Notes under the pieces: model-generated
The model's database searches: none
The model's input: the letters and a program-made list of their open reading frames with translations, nothing else
Told to the model about the DNA's origin: nothing
Translations under genes and position numbers: made by a program
Assembly (NCBI RefSeq): GCF_000423945.1
Contig: NZ_KE384114.1
Location: 69,646 to 133,645 of the forward strand
DNA from: Butyrivibrio sp. XPD2002
GTDB taxonomy: Bacteria; Bacillota; Clostridia; Lachnospirales; Lachnospiraceae
Reading direction: 5' to 3'
Length of the DNA stretch: 64,000 bases
In this document: positions 35,024 through 43,103 of the stretch, piece after piece
How positions within the stretch are numbered: the first letter of the stretch is position 1
How the letters are laid out: each line of letters begins with the position of its first letter

Positions 35024-36802
35024 ATGAGTAATTGGGAAGTTGAACATGACTGGTATAGGAGAATGGCCTTTTATCAGATATGGGTGAGGAGCTTCGCAGA
35101 TGGAAATGGCGACGGCATAGGTGATCTCTACGGCGTCTATGACAAGCTTGAGTATGTGAAGTCTCTTGGCGTTGACGGAATCTGGTTCTCACCGCTTTAC
35201 CCGTCACCTAACGCTGACTTTGGCTACGATATTTCAGATTATAAGGATATTCATCCTGAGTATGGAACCCTGGAGCAGTTTAAGAAGGTGCTGGATAAAG
35301 CCCATAAGCTGGGTCTGAAGATCATCATGGACCTTGTGGTGAACCACACCTCTGATGAGCATCGCTGGTTTCAGGAGAGCAGGAAGGGGAAGGATAACCC
35401 CTACAGCGACTACTATATCTGGCGTGATAAGCCAAACAACTGGGACTCTCTTTTCGAAGGCAAGGCCTGGGAATATGACGAAATGAGAGGCCAGTATTAT
35501 CTTCATATTTTCGCGAAAAAACAGCCTGACCTCAACATGGACAATCCAAAGGTCCGTGAGGAGGTTAAGTCCATCATGCGCTTCTGGCTTGATATGGGAG
35601 TTGATGGATTCAGAGAGGATGTTATCAATTTTATTTCCAAGAAGGAGGGGCTTCCTGACGGCCTGCCGTTTTTGCCGGCTGTAAACGGAATGCCCTATTA
35701 CAAGGACGGCCCGCACATCCATGAGTATCTGGCTGAGTTCAGAAGGGTGTGTAAGGAATACGACTGTTTTCAGATAGGTGAGGGCCCTATGACTACGGTG
35801 AAGACTGCCCTTCAATATCTGACCGGTGAGAATAAGTCTCTGGATATGATGATTTCCTTTGATCACATGATGGCGGACTGCATTTATACCGAGTACATTC
35901 ACAGGCCATTTTCACTTAGGAAATTTAAGAAGGCGCTGACCAAGTGGCAGCTGGCTCTTGCAGGAAAAGCCTGGAACAGTCTGTATCTTGAAAACCACGA
36001 TCATCCAAGAATCATCAGCCGCTACGGAAGTGAGCACTATCACAGAGAGAGCGGAACCATGCTTGCGGCCTGCTATCTTTTCCTTCAGGGGACGCCCTTC
36101 ATATATCAGGGGCAGGAGATCGGCATGACCAACATCAGACTGAATTCCATTGATAAGTACGTGGATGTGTCCAGTAAGACCAACTACCACACCTATCATC
36201 TGAAGGACAGCAAGGAGCGAAGACTTGAGCGTATTCACTTATCCAGCCGAGATTCCGCAAGGACTCCCGTGCAGTGGGATGATTCCGAGAATGCAGGCTT
36301 TTCAACGGCTAAGCCCTGGTTCTATGTGAATCCGAATTACACTAAGATCAACGTGAAGGCCCAGGAGAAGGATGAGTTTAGTATCCTTAATTTCTACAGA
36401 AAGTGCCTGGCACTAAGGAAGAGCTCCCTGGCACTTTTGTATGGCGAGTACAAGGAGTATAATGCAAAGGATGCCAATGTCTATATGTATGAGAGGACAC
36501 TTGGTAAGACCACTTATCTGATAATCTGCTCTTTTTCAAAGCTGCCGGTGAAGGTTATCATTCCGGACAAGTTCATTGGAAAAAGAGGACAGCTCATGCT
36601 GTGTAATTATCCTGACAGAAAGCAGATGGCGAAGCGCCCTAAGATCGGTACTTACTTAAAGAACGTGTCAAAGAATGTGTTCTCGGATGGCCCTGTCGAA
36701 GCCAGTGAGGAGCTTGTGAGACAGGAGCTTTGCACCATCGCGGTTCAGCACGGCATGTACAGACCCTACGAGGCGAGGGTGTATAGGTTTAGGAATAAGT
36801 GA
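35024..36802 (+). CDS. GH13 alpha-glucosidase (oligo-1,6-glucosidase type)
   Basis: A 592-residue cytoplasmic GH13 enzyme. Region I DLVVNHTSDEH, region II GFREDVIN (nucleophile Asp199), region III IGEGPMTT (acid/base Glu253) and region IV ENHDHPR (Asp326) are all present, and length and QIWVRSFADGNGDGIGDLYG match alpha-glucosidases of the subfamily 31 type. It should cleave alpha-1,4 or 1,6 linkages in malto- or isomalto-oligosaccharides. No signal peptide. The gene follows the membrane protein by 6 nt, with GGAAG before the ATG. Grouping with a glycosyltransferase may mean turnover of a glucose-containing glycolipid or storage glucan (inference). Confidence 0.93.
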   Translation: MSNWEVEHDWYRRMAFYQIWVRSFADGNGDGIGDLYGVYDKLEYVKSLGVDGIWFSPLYPSPNADFGYDISDYKDIHPEYGTLEQFKKVLDKAHKLGLKIIMDLVVNHTSDEHRWFQESRKGKDNPYSDYYIWRDKPNNWDSLFEGKAWEYDEMRGQYYLHIFAKKQPDLNMDNPKVREEVKSIMRFWLDMGVDGFREDVINFISKKEGLPDGLPFLPAVNGMPYYKDGPHIHEYLAEFRRVCKEYDCFQIGEGPMTTVKTALQYLTGENKSLDMMISFDHMMADCIYTEYIHRPFSLRKFKKALTKWQLALAGKAWNSLYLENHDHPRIISRYGSEHYHRESGTMLAACYLFLQGTPFIYQGQEIGMTNIRLNSIDKYVDVSSKTNYHTYHLKDSKERRLERIHLSSRDSARTPVQWDDSENAGFSTAKPWFYVNPNYTKINVKAQEKDEFSILNFYRKCLALRKSSLALLYGEYKEYNAKDANVYMYERTLGKTTYLIICSFSKLPVKVIIPDKFIGKRGQLMLCNYPDRKQMAKRPKIGTYLKNVSKNVFSDGPVEASEELVRQELCTIAVQHGMYRPYEARVYRFRNK

Positions 36803-36871
36803 TAATATTTAAAAAATTTTGGGGTAATGAAAATAAAAAAGAATTTTTGTGAGTAAGGAGATGTTGTTTAA

Positions 36872-37747
36872 ATGACTATCGATGCATACTTGAATCCTGA
36901 TTTTACCTGGATGCAGAAGCTTTTGTTTTTTGCTGTAGGCCTTTTAGGGCTGCTTGTTTGTGACTTTATAATGCTTGGGGGAGCCGAGATTTCGTGCTCC
37001 GTACTTCCCAGAAGTGAGAGGAAATATGCGGTTCCCGTTAAGTTTCACAAATACATTCACCTTTTCTATGAGATGATAATTTCCGGAACCTCGGTTATGT
37101 CCTTTGCCTGCTCTTACGTTGTGCTTAACCATGTGTACTCACTTATGCAGAGCGGTGCAGGCCATTCCGGTCCCATATCCGGAACCTTCTTTTATATCTG
37201 GAGTGAGGGTAAGGACTTCGCCCTGCTTCTTCTTATCTGTTTGTCCTGTGTTCTCAACACACTTCTTGATACAGTGATCATTCCTCTTGGCAGGCTCGCC
37301 AAGGAGGAGAAGGCCTCCGTCAGAATGCTTGGAATGTTTTATGCGATCATCATCCTGGTATTCCTGAACCTTATAGGTGATGAGAGTGAGTACAGCCCGG
37401 TTATGATGTATTACCTTGGCCTTATGGTTGGTCGATTCGTGTACTTCGACGCATCCTTCATGGACTTCCTAGTAGCAATCAAGAATGCATTTATGAAGCT
37501 TCCTATGCTTCTCCTCTGCGTTGCCCTCTGCGGCGGCATGTGCTTCTTTGGCTTTGCAATGAAGTATCTTCTTGAGAGGAACTACTACATTGTCGGAATC
37601 TTCTACACCCATATCTTCCTGCTGGCCGCAGTGTTTGTGGTTCACCACAGCAGAATCATGAAGCTTCTTGTTAAGGAGCAGAAGCTCCCTGAGCCCGTGG
37701 AGGAGGAAGAGTATGATGAGTACGACGAGTACGAGGATGAGAGATAA
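36872..37747 (+). CDS. Unknown multi-span membrane protein with acidic tail
   Basis: Not recognised. A 291-residue protein with about seven predicted spans, starting near residue 15 (LLFFAVGLLGLLVCDFIML), and an acidic Tyr-rich C-terminus (EEEEYDEYDEYEDE) that should face the cytoplasm. AAGGAGATG precedes the ATG. It is the last of the four-gene glycosyltransferase/glucosidase run, 70 nt after the glucosidase, and is followed by a clear terminator. The short repeated DEY unit could be a metal or protein contact, but nothing supports a specific role. Confidence 0.75.
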   Translation: MTIDAYLNPDFTWMQKLLFFAVGLLGLLVCDFIMLGGAEISCSVLPRSERKYAVPVKFHKYIHLFYEMIISGTSVMSFACSYVVLNHVYSLMQSGAGHSGPISGTFFYIWSEGKDFALLLLICLSCVLNTLLDTVIIPLGRLAKEEKASVRMLGMFYAIIILVFLNLIGDESEYSPVMMYYLGLMVGRFVYFDASFMDFLVAIKNAFMKLPMLLLCVALCGGMCFFGFAMKYLLERNYYIVGIFYTHIFLLAAVFVVHHSRIMKLLVKEQKLPEPVEEEEYDEYDEYEDER

Positions 37748-37778
37748 GAGTTAAGAGTTGAATAGAGTGGGGATTGTG

Positions 37779-37806
37779 GCGCGCCAGATTGATCTGGCGC
37801 GTTTTT
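37779..37806 (+). terminator. Terminator of the glycosyltransferase-glucosidase operon
   Basis: CGCGCCAGAT (37780-37789) pairs exactly with ATCTGGCGCG (37792-37801), then TTTTT. It is a tight, GC-rich hairpin. Confidence 0.9.
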
Positions 37807-37844
37807 GTTGCGTTTTTTGTTGGCTTGCGGGGGATGATTGGTGG

Positions 37845-38460
37845 GGGCGGTTACGTCTATTCGCGAACAAATTTAGATACTGGTTGCTGGGATATCTGTC
37901 CCTCTCGGGAAGCGTTCGACCGGGAGGAGTGATTTCTTGTGGATAGGCGTAACGGAGTTTCTTTTTTTCAGGAGGCGTTAGCCCAACGTGGTTGAAATTT
38001 CCAGCATAGGCGTAACGGAACTTCTTCTTTTTACTGGGACGTTAGCCCAGTTAGACGATTATCTCTGTCATAGGCGTAACGCGAACGCCATGTTTTTTGG
38101 TGCCGTGCAACCAGTGAATTAATTTGTTCGCGGATAGACGTAACGGAGGCCAAGAGGTTGCTCCCGCAGGGTAACCGGAAAGCGGTAATCGGACACAATA
38201 GACTTAACGACTTCCGTAAGGTCACTCCCACAGATGGACCATAATAAAGGATTCAGCCCCTATAGACGGAATGGCTTTTGCGATGGGGGCTCAGTCATGC
38301 AACCGGCAGAAGAACTTGTTCGCGGATAGACGTAATGGCTTCCGAAAAGTCACTCCCGCAGGGTAACCAAAAAGCGGTAATCGGACACAATAGACGTAAT
38401 GGCTTCCGAAAAGTCACTCCCGCAGGGTAACCGGAAAGCGGTAATCGGACACGATTCTGA
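37845..38460. repeat. Repeat-rich gene desert (ATAGRCGTAAYGG family)
   Basis: No credible gene in about 800 bp. A longer unit, TTGTTCGCGGATAGACGTAA, occurs directly at about 38125 and 38317 and inverted at about 37850-37868. Shorter ATAGRCGTAA(C/T) copies occur at about 37941, 38002, 38070 and 38390. GCGTTAGCCCAACG-like pieces near 37975 and 38040 add a second theme. Related motifs are found at 1-410. It looks like decaying copies of a mobile or structural repeat. Confidence 0.7.
38337..38452. repeat. 64-bp tandem repeat, with a diverged third copy upstream
   Basis: GGCTTCCGAAAAGTCACTCC begins at 38337 and again at 38401. Each unit continues CGCAGGGTAACC...GCGGTAATCGGACAC and ends ATAGACGTAAT. 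A diverged, rearranged copy covers about 38161-38228. There are no unique spacers, so this is not a CRISPR array. Confidence 0.85.
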
Positions 38461-38606
38461 GAACGAACCCAATACAGGAGAGCCCACAGAAGATCGTTGA
38501 TGACAGCTCCATTATCTGGACTGATGATCAGGACCACATTGCGGATGACGTAACCCTGACCAGATGATATTATTAATGAAAATATCATACCGGAGGGTGA
38601 CTGAAT

Positions 38607-39488
38607 ATGGGCTTAGATTTTACCACACCTGAGTACAAGAGACTCAGGGTTATTGTAGACACTGATGCTGCCTGTGAGGCTGATGATCCGTTTGCTATCG
38701 TGCATGCGCTTCTTAGTCCTAAGCTTTGCGTGATGGGTATTCTGGCTGAGCACTTCAAGGTAGAGGGCTCCATGCAGAGAAGCTATGACGAGATTAAGAC
38801 TATCCTTGATGCCATGGGAATGTCGGTTCCTGTTTTCCATGGACAGAATGGACTATTAAGCGAAGATGAGAGCATTTCTGAGGCTGCCAAATTCATAATC
38901 GATGAGGCACTTAAGGACGACGAAAGACCGCTTTTCATACTGTGTCAGGGTGCAATAACCAATGTGGCAAAGGCTCTGGAGTTCTGCCCCGAGATAAGAT
39001 ATAAGATTACTGTTATCTGGATCGGAACTCACGGAGAAGCTCCATGTAAAGCACCTTTCACGGAGTTCAATGCTGTTAATGACATTCCGGCTGCTAACCT
39101 GGTTTTGCAGAGCGGAGTCGATTTGTGGCTCGTTCCGTCACACGTTTATATCACGATCAATATAGGAATTGCGGAGATTCAGCGCAGGATCAGACCTTGT
39201 GGGAAAATCGGCGAGCATCTTTTTAAGAACCTCGTAGACTACAACATGTCTGAGGGCGCAGGCTGGACCCAGGGCGAGAGCTGGTCTCTTGGCGATTCAC
39301 CGGCCATAGCCATTGCGATAAATCCCGGCTGCGGTCACTATCACACCGCGAAGGCACCGCTTGTGCTTGAGGATACGTCCTCTGCAGTAAAAGAGGATAA
39401 CCCCGACATCAGAATCTATACGGATGTTGATTCCAGATATATTTTAGAGGATCTGATAGCAAAACTGGAATTGTGTTACGGCAATTGA
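38607..39488 (+). CDS. Inosine-uridine-type nucleoside hydrolase family protein
   Basis: A 293-residue protein of the nucleoside hydrolase fold, which cleaves N-ribosides using a calcium held by an N-terminal Asp cluster. The cluster here is D18-T-D20...D26-D27 (DTDAACEADD), two residues longer than the classic DxDxxxDD, like the DTDAxNExDD subgroup. Conserved mid-region QGAITNVAKAL and C-terminal LGDSPAIAIA also fit. GGAGGGTG precedes the ATG. It stands alone between the repeat desert and a terminator. Substrate uncertain; the subgroup contains poorly characterised members. Confidence 0.82.
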   Translation: MGLDFTTPEYKRLRVIVDTDAACEADDPFAIVHALLSPKLCVMGILAEHFKVEGSMQRSYDEIKTILDAMGMSVPVFHGQNGLLSEDESISEAAKFIIDEALKDDERPLFILCQGAITNVAKALEFCPEIRYKITVIWIGTHGEAPCKAPFTEFNAVNDIPAANLVLQSGVDLWLVPSHVYITINIGIAEIQRRIRPCGKIGEHLFKNLVDYNMSEGAGWTQGESWSLGDSPAIAIAINPGCGHYHTAKAPLVLEDTSSAVKEDNPDIRIYTDVDSRYILEDLIAKLELCYGN

Positions 39489-39510
39489 AAAGTGTTACGG
39501 CAATTGAAAA
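39473..39510 (+). repeat. 19-bp tandem duplication across the stop codon
   Basis: GTGTTACGGCAATTGAAAA occurs at 39473-39491 and again, identically, at 39492-39510. The first copy contains the stop codon of the nucleoside hydrolase gene. The arrangement resembles the 3'-end copies at 6106. Confidence 0.9.
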
Positions 39511-39539
39511 CCGGTTTTAACTTAATATAATATTCCTGA

Positions 39540-39581
39540 ACACGCATTTTGTAATAATCAAGATGCGTGTTTTACTTTTTT
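39540..39581 (+). terminator. Terminator of the nucleoside hydrolase gene
   Basis: ACACGCAT (39540-39547) pairs with ATGCGTGT (39563-39570), followed by TTTACTTTTTT. Confidence 0.8.
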
Positions 39582-39678
39582 AATAAGGATTTCTCTGTTA
39601 TAATATAGCCTCGTGGGGACACTGTCTGTGTTATGTCAATGTAACGCAGGCAAAAATAAATTTAAAGGGGAAATGAAT

Positions 39679-40842
39679 ATGAAAAAAGTTTTACAAAAGT
39701 CAGCAATGACTGTTGCATTAGTGCTTAGCATTCTTGTAACATCCGGACCTTCGTCCATCGTAGCAAAAGCAGCTGAGGGATTCCAGGTTGCATCAAGTAT
39801 TGGATTCAAGGGAGAGTTTGAGTATGCATCATTTAGATATACGACAGGCTCCCAGGGATATTACAAGCTGCATGCAAGCTGTACTGAAAATGGCAAGACC
39901 AGGGCTCTTGGAACTACAGAGAACATGACCTATAAGGCAAATACAAGCTATTCTCGTACAGATAACACCATTACCTACAACTACGATTACCTTGGAAAGT
40001 ACACACTTTATGTAATCGGTTCAGAGAAAAAGATAAATGACAGTTACAAAACTGTGGCAGCTTTTGAGAAGGATTCATCATGTCATATCGCTTCAGCATC
40101 TGTAGATGTTAAGAGCAGAATGCCTGCACCTAAGAATGTTCAGGTTAAGACGATCATGAAGAATGACAGAAAGTACTACAGAGTAAGTTGGGACAAGGAT
40201 GGCTATTGCCATGGAGTTGAAGCTTCAACATTACCTAAAAACATTTATCTTCCTGCAGCAGCAAGTGTTGATATTATTGCTCCTGATGGAACATGTACTA
40301 TCAAAGTAAAGACAATCACTGATGACCACTCAGTTCACGCTAACTCAGTAGCAACAACCTTAACTGCTGTAAACAATGACAAGAAAACTGAGACTGTTGA
40401 AGTTGAGAAGAAGGTTACAGAGACTAAGCTTCCTGAGACAATCACTGTTAACGGTATCACATATAAGCTTGGCGCTGACAACACAGCTTCTGTAACAGCT
40501 ATCACAGGCATTAAGAGCGCTACAATCGATCAGATCACTCTTGATGGCGTAACATACCGCGTAACTTCAATCGCACCCAGTGCTTGCGAAGGCAACAGAA
40601 AGATCAAGACTCTTTCAATCGCATCAAGCGTTGAGAATATCGATGCAAAGGCATTTTACAATTGTAAGAAGCTTAAGGATATCAAGATCAAGGCTAACAA
40701 GTCCCTTACAATTGGCGATTCTGCTTTCAAGAAGATCAACAAAAAAGCAACCATCAAGGTTAGCGGAGTAAAGGGTAAAGCAAAGAAAGCTCTTCTTAAA
40801 GAGATCAAGAAGCAGTCAAGCGGATCTAAAAACAAGAAATAA
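39679..40842 (+). CDS. Secreted protein with BspA-like leucine-rich repeats
   Basis: A 387-residue exported protein: signal peptide about 1-32 (ALVLSILVTSG core, cleavage near VAKA), an Ig-like or unknown middle part, then from about 270 BspA/LRR_5 repeats (SIAPSACEGNRKIKTLSIASSVENIDAKAFYNCKKLKDIKI) and a very Lys-rich C-terminus. There is no sortase motif or anchor; the basic tail may stick to the cell wall. Start ATG 39679 has AAAGGGG 8 nt upstream; another ATG lies 6 nt earlier. TATAAT at 39599-39604 is a probable -10. It ends at a strong terminator. Such proteins often mediate adhesion; the target here is unknown. Confidence 0.85.
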   Translation: MKKVLQKSAMTVALVLSILVTSGPSSIVAKAAEGFQVASSIGFKGEFEYASFRYTTGSQGYYKLHASCTENGKTRALGTTENMTYKANTSYSRTDNTITYNYDYLGKYTLYVIGSEKKINDSYKTVAAFEKDSSCHIASASVDVKSRMPAPKNVQVKTIMKNDRKYYRVSWDKDGYCHGVEASTLPKNIYLPAAASVDIIAPDGTCTIKVKTITDDHSVHANSVATTLTAVNNDKKTETVEVEKKVTETKLPETITVNGITYKLGADNTASVTAITGIKSATIDQITLDGVTYRVTSIAPSACEGNRKIKTLSIASSVENIDAKAFYNCKKLKDIKIKANKSLTIGDSAFKKINKKATIKVSGVKGKAKKALLKEIKKQSSGSKNKK

Positions 40843-40852
40843 ATAGATGTAC

Positions 40853-40884
40853 AAAAGCCAGGCGTATACAGCCTGGCTTTTTTT
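40853..40884. terminator. Terminator between LRR protein and AEC transporter genes
   Basis: AAAAGCCAGGC (40853-40863) pairs exactly with GCCTGGCTTTT (40871-40881), with further T. The A-run on the left makes it usable for the convergent gene too. Confidence 0.9.
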
Positions 40885-41866
40885 AGATAACGCCTAATGT
40901 TTTTAATATAAATAACCAGAAGGTCAGTGTGAAGGAACACCCAAAGGTCGTGACCATTACAATACTGCTGCTCAGCGTTCCTTCATGTCCCATGTTCTTA
41001 GCCATGATGTAGCAGCTGACTGTTGAAGCGGAGCCCAGCATAACGAGGATCGCTACTATCTGTTCACCTGCAAACCCAAGCTTTATAGCAAAGGGCATGA
41101 ATATTGCAACCAGTAAAAACAGTTTGATGAAGCTTGCAACCAGGGCAGGCTTTACATTTGCCAGCGCCTTTTTGTAGTCGAAGGTTGCACCCATGGACAT
41201 AAGACCAAGGGGAGTTGAGAGGCTTCCTACATCATCAACAACGGTGTTCATTATCTTCGGCATAGGGAGCTTAAGTAATGACCAGAGGAGTCCTGCGAAA
41301 ATTCCGAGGATGATAGGATTCTTGGCGATGCCCTTTATTGTCTTTAAAAGGAGCTCCCTGTTCTCAGAGCTGTCACTTGAATCATCGTCTTCATCATCTT
41401 CACTTTTAGGAGCAGTGAGCGTAAGGATTATAACTGCGAAAATGTTATAAAGCGGTACGCTTCCAAGGATCATCAGCGGCGCCATTCCACTGCTGGACTC
41501 GCCGTAGATACTGTGAATAAAGGCTATTCCAAGAAGTGCTGCGCTGCTTCTGTAGGACCCCTGCAAAAATTCTCCGCGCCTCGACTTCGTCTTCACACAG
41601 ATCATAGCAAGTATCCAGATAAGGAATATGCTGGTAAAGGTGGCTACAAAGCAGAAGAACACAAATTTTGGATTCCATGTTCCCACAAAGTCCTGCTGCG
41701 CCAGATCTCCAAACAGCAGCGCCGGAAGCCCTATCTTGAACACGAATTTGTTCATGAAGCCCGCGGCCTTATTGTCTATGATTCCGATTTTATTAAAGAT
41801 ATATCCAAGGACCATCAGCAGGAAAATCGGAAGAGTTGCATTTAAACTAAAGATTAAATTCTCCAT
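40883..41866 (-). CDS. AEC family transporter
   Basis: A 327-residue membrane transporter of the auxin efflux carrier (AEC) family with about ten spans; bacterial members move organic acids such as malate or malonate. Start MENLIFSLNATLPIFLLMVLGYI and the central ASTVSCYIMAKNMGHEGTLSSSIV crossover region fit the family. A charged cytoplasmic loop (APKSEDDEDDDSSDSSENREL) between the two five-span halves is unusually acidic. Transcribed alone, convergent with the LRR gene. Only a poor RBS is visible before the ATG. Confidence 0.9.
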   Translation of the reverse strand: MENLIFSLNATLPIFLLMVLGYIFNKIGIIDNKAAGFMNKFVFKIGLPALLFGDLAQQDFVGTWNPKFVFFCFVATFTSIFLIWILAMICVKTKSRRGEFLQGSYRSSAALLGIAFIHSIYGESSSGMAPLMILGSVPLYNIFAVIILTLTAPKSEDDEDDDSSDSSENRELLLKTIKGIAKNPIILGIFAGLLWSLLKLPMPKIMNTVVDDVGSLSTPLGLMSMGATFDYKKALANVKPALVASFIKLFLLVAIFMPFAIKLGFAGEQIVAILVMLGSASTVSCYIMAKNMGHEGTLSSSIVMVTTFGCSFTLTFWLFILKTLGVI

Positions 41867-41946
41867 AACGGCTTCATTGTAGCTTCATGGGAAATCGTTA
41901 TCAATATTCAATGTGCTCAAAGATATTGGAGAAATATTTGCATTTA

Positions 41947-41977
41947 TTGGAAGAATCTAAATCATTTGCTGTATAAT
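41947..41977 (+). promoter_or_regulatory. Candidate promoter of the unknown membrane protein at 42046
   Basis: TTGGAA (41947-41952) and TATAAT (41972-41977) with a 19-bp spacer, about 70 nt before the gene. Confidence 0.4.
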
Positions 41978-42025
41978 GAATATTGTTTTTCTGCATCTGA
42001 CGTCCGGTGATGCAGGAGGGAATAT

Positions 42026-42049
42026 ATGAAAAGAGGAGAATTGGGATGA
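42026..42049 (+). CDS. Possible 7-codon leader peptide coupled to the next gene
   Basis: ATG with GCAGGAGGG 5 nt upstream encodes MKRGELG. Its TGA stop overlaps the ATG of the next gene (ATGA at 42046-42049). The mini-gene also contains that gene's AGAGGAG site. Translation is inferred from these signals only; no function is implied beyond coupling. Confidence 0.35.
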   Translation: MKRGELG

Positions 42050-43041
42050 GTAATAAAGAAGAATGGAACAGAATTCTGCAGATAGTAGGTACTGAAGAAT
42101 ACGCTGCAGATACAGATTTTGAAAAACACTGTGTAAAAGGATTCAATACTACGAGAACACTCTTTTACATTGTCATACTTTTCGGAGCATTTTATTTAAT
42201 ACAGGAGGGAAGGATTATTCCCAGAAACCAGCTGGTGTATCTGGCAATCACAATAGCAATGCCTCTGGGTATTTTTGTTTATATGAAGCAAAAAGCCAAG
42301 CTTCACAGGGAGCTTAACAGATATGCATTCAGAGAATGTTATCCGGATAAAGGACTTTCCAGATACATGAGTTTTGTTCCAACCGCTATAAAGAAGCAGA
42401 TGATCTGGAGTATAACGCAGTACAATTTTGGCTACATTTTATTTAGACTTGGTAAGATTGATAAGGCTACTGAGTGCCTTAAGCTTATGCAGGATTCTTC
42501 TGAAACAGCCAACAATATGCTGATGGCTGAGCATTTAAAGCAGCTCATTGCTCTGTATTATCACGATTTTGATACTGTAATAAACTGTGCAAGCGAAGGA
42601 GCAATGCTCTATTCCAAGGCGAGTCACACACCATGGAACAACAAAATAAGCTATGACCTTCAGATGTATGGTGCCTATGCCGGAAGCTGCAAAAATAACG
42701 ATTATTTTCAGGCGTATTCGGCCCTTGCGACTCCGCAGGAAAGACCTCTGGATGAAGTTGCAAGACAGTATTATCTGTACCTGGCAGCAAAAGCGCAAAG
42801 TGATTATGAAAACGCTGAGAAATTCAGAAGATATGTAATGGAGAATGCAGGAACTACATGGTATGGAAATGCTGTAAGAGAGGATTTCGTGCCGCAAAGA
42901 AAGCCTGATAACTACCCGGGATATATTCTGAATATAGAGAAACTGAATAATCCAAGCAAAGTAGACAGGAGCAGACTTAAATATGCTCTTATCGGGGTTT
43001 TGATAGTGATGCTGTTTTATCTTGTACCAAGACTGTTCTAA
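42046..43041 (+). CDS. Unknown membrane protein with TPR-like middle region
   Basis: Not recognised. A 331-residue protein: cytoplasmic N-terminus (residues 1-38), two spans (about 39-58 and 64-82), a soluble helical region of about 200 residues with TPR-like spacing (YILFRLGKIDKATECLKLM, ARQYYLYLAAKAQSDYENAEKF), and a C-terminal span (about 310-328). It may be a scaffold or stress protein. ATG 42046 has AGAGGAG 8 nt upstream and overlaps the stop of a 7-codon mini-ORF. Convergent with the pepF-like gene. Confidence 0.75.
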   Translation: MSNKEEWNRILQIVGTEEYAADTDFEKHCVKGFNTTRTLFYIVILFGAFYLIQEGRIIPRNQLVYLAITIAMPLGIFVYMKQKAKLHRELNRYAFRECYPDKGLSRYMSFVPTAIKKQMIWSITQYNFGYILFRLGKIDKATECLKLMQDSSETANNMLMAEHLKQLIALYYHDFDTVINCASEGAMLYSKASHTPWNNKISYDLQMYGAYAGSCKNNDYFQAYSALATPQERPLDEVARQYYLYLAAKAQSDYENAEKFRRYVMENAGTTWYGNAVREDFVPQRKPDNYPGYILNIEKLNNPSKVDRSRLKYALIGVLIVMLFYLVPRLF

Positions 43042-43060
43042 AGTGGATTTTAATGAAAAT

Positions 43061-43096
43061 AGCCGGAAAGGATCATCTCCTTTCCGGCTTACTTAT
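43061..43096. terminator. Terminator between convergent genes
   Basis: AGCCGGAAAGGA (43061-43072) is the exact reverse complement of 43078-43089. The T-run is poor on the + side and absent on the other, so efficiency is uncertain. Confidence 0.65.
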
Positions 43097-43103
43097 TTAT
43101 AGA

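Noticed and set aside
38337..38452. CRISPR array
   Set aside because: Only two adjacent units of 64 bp with no unique spacers, and no cas genes in the window.
38031..38588. Open frames on the - strand in the gene desert (about 66 and 97 codons)
   Set aside because: They consist of translated repeat units, have no ribosome binding site and match no family; the repeats explain them.
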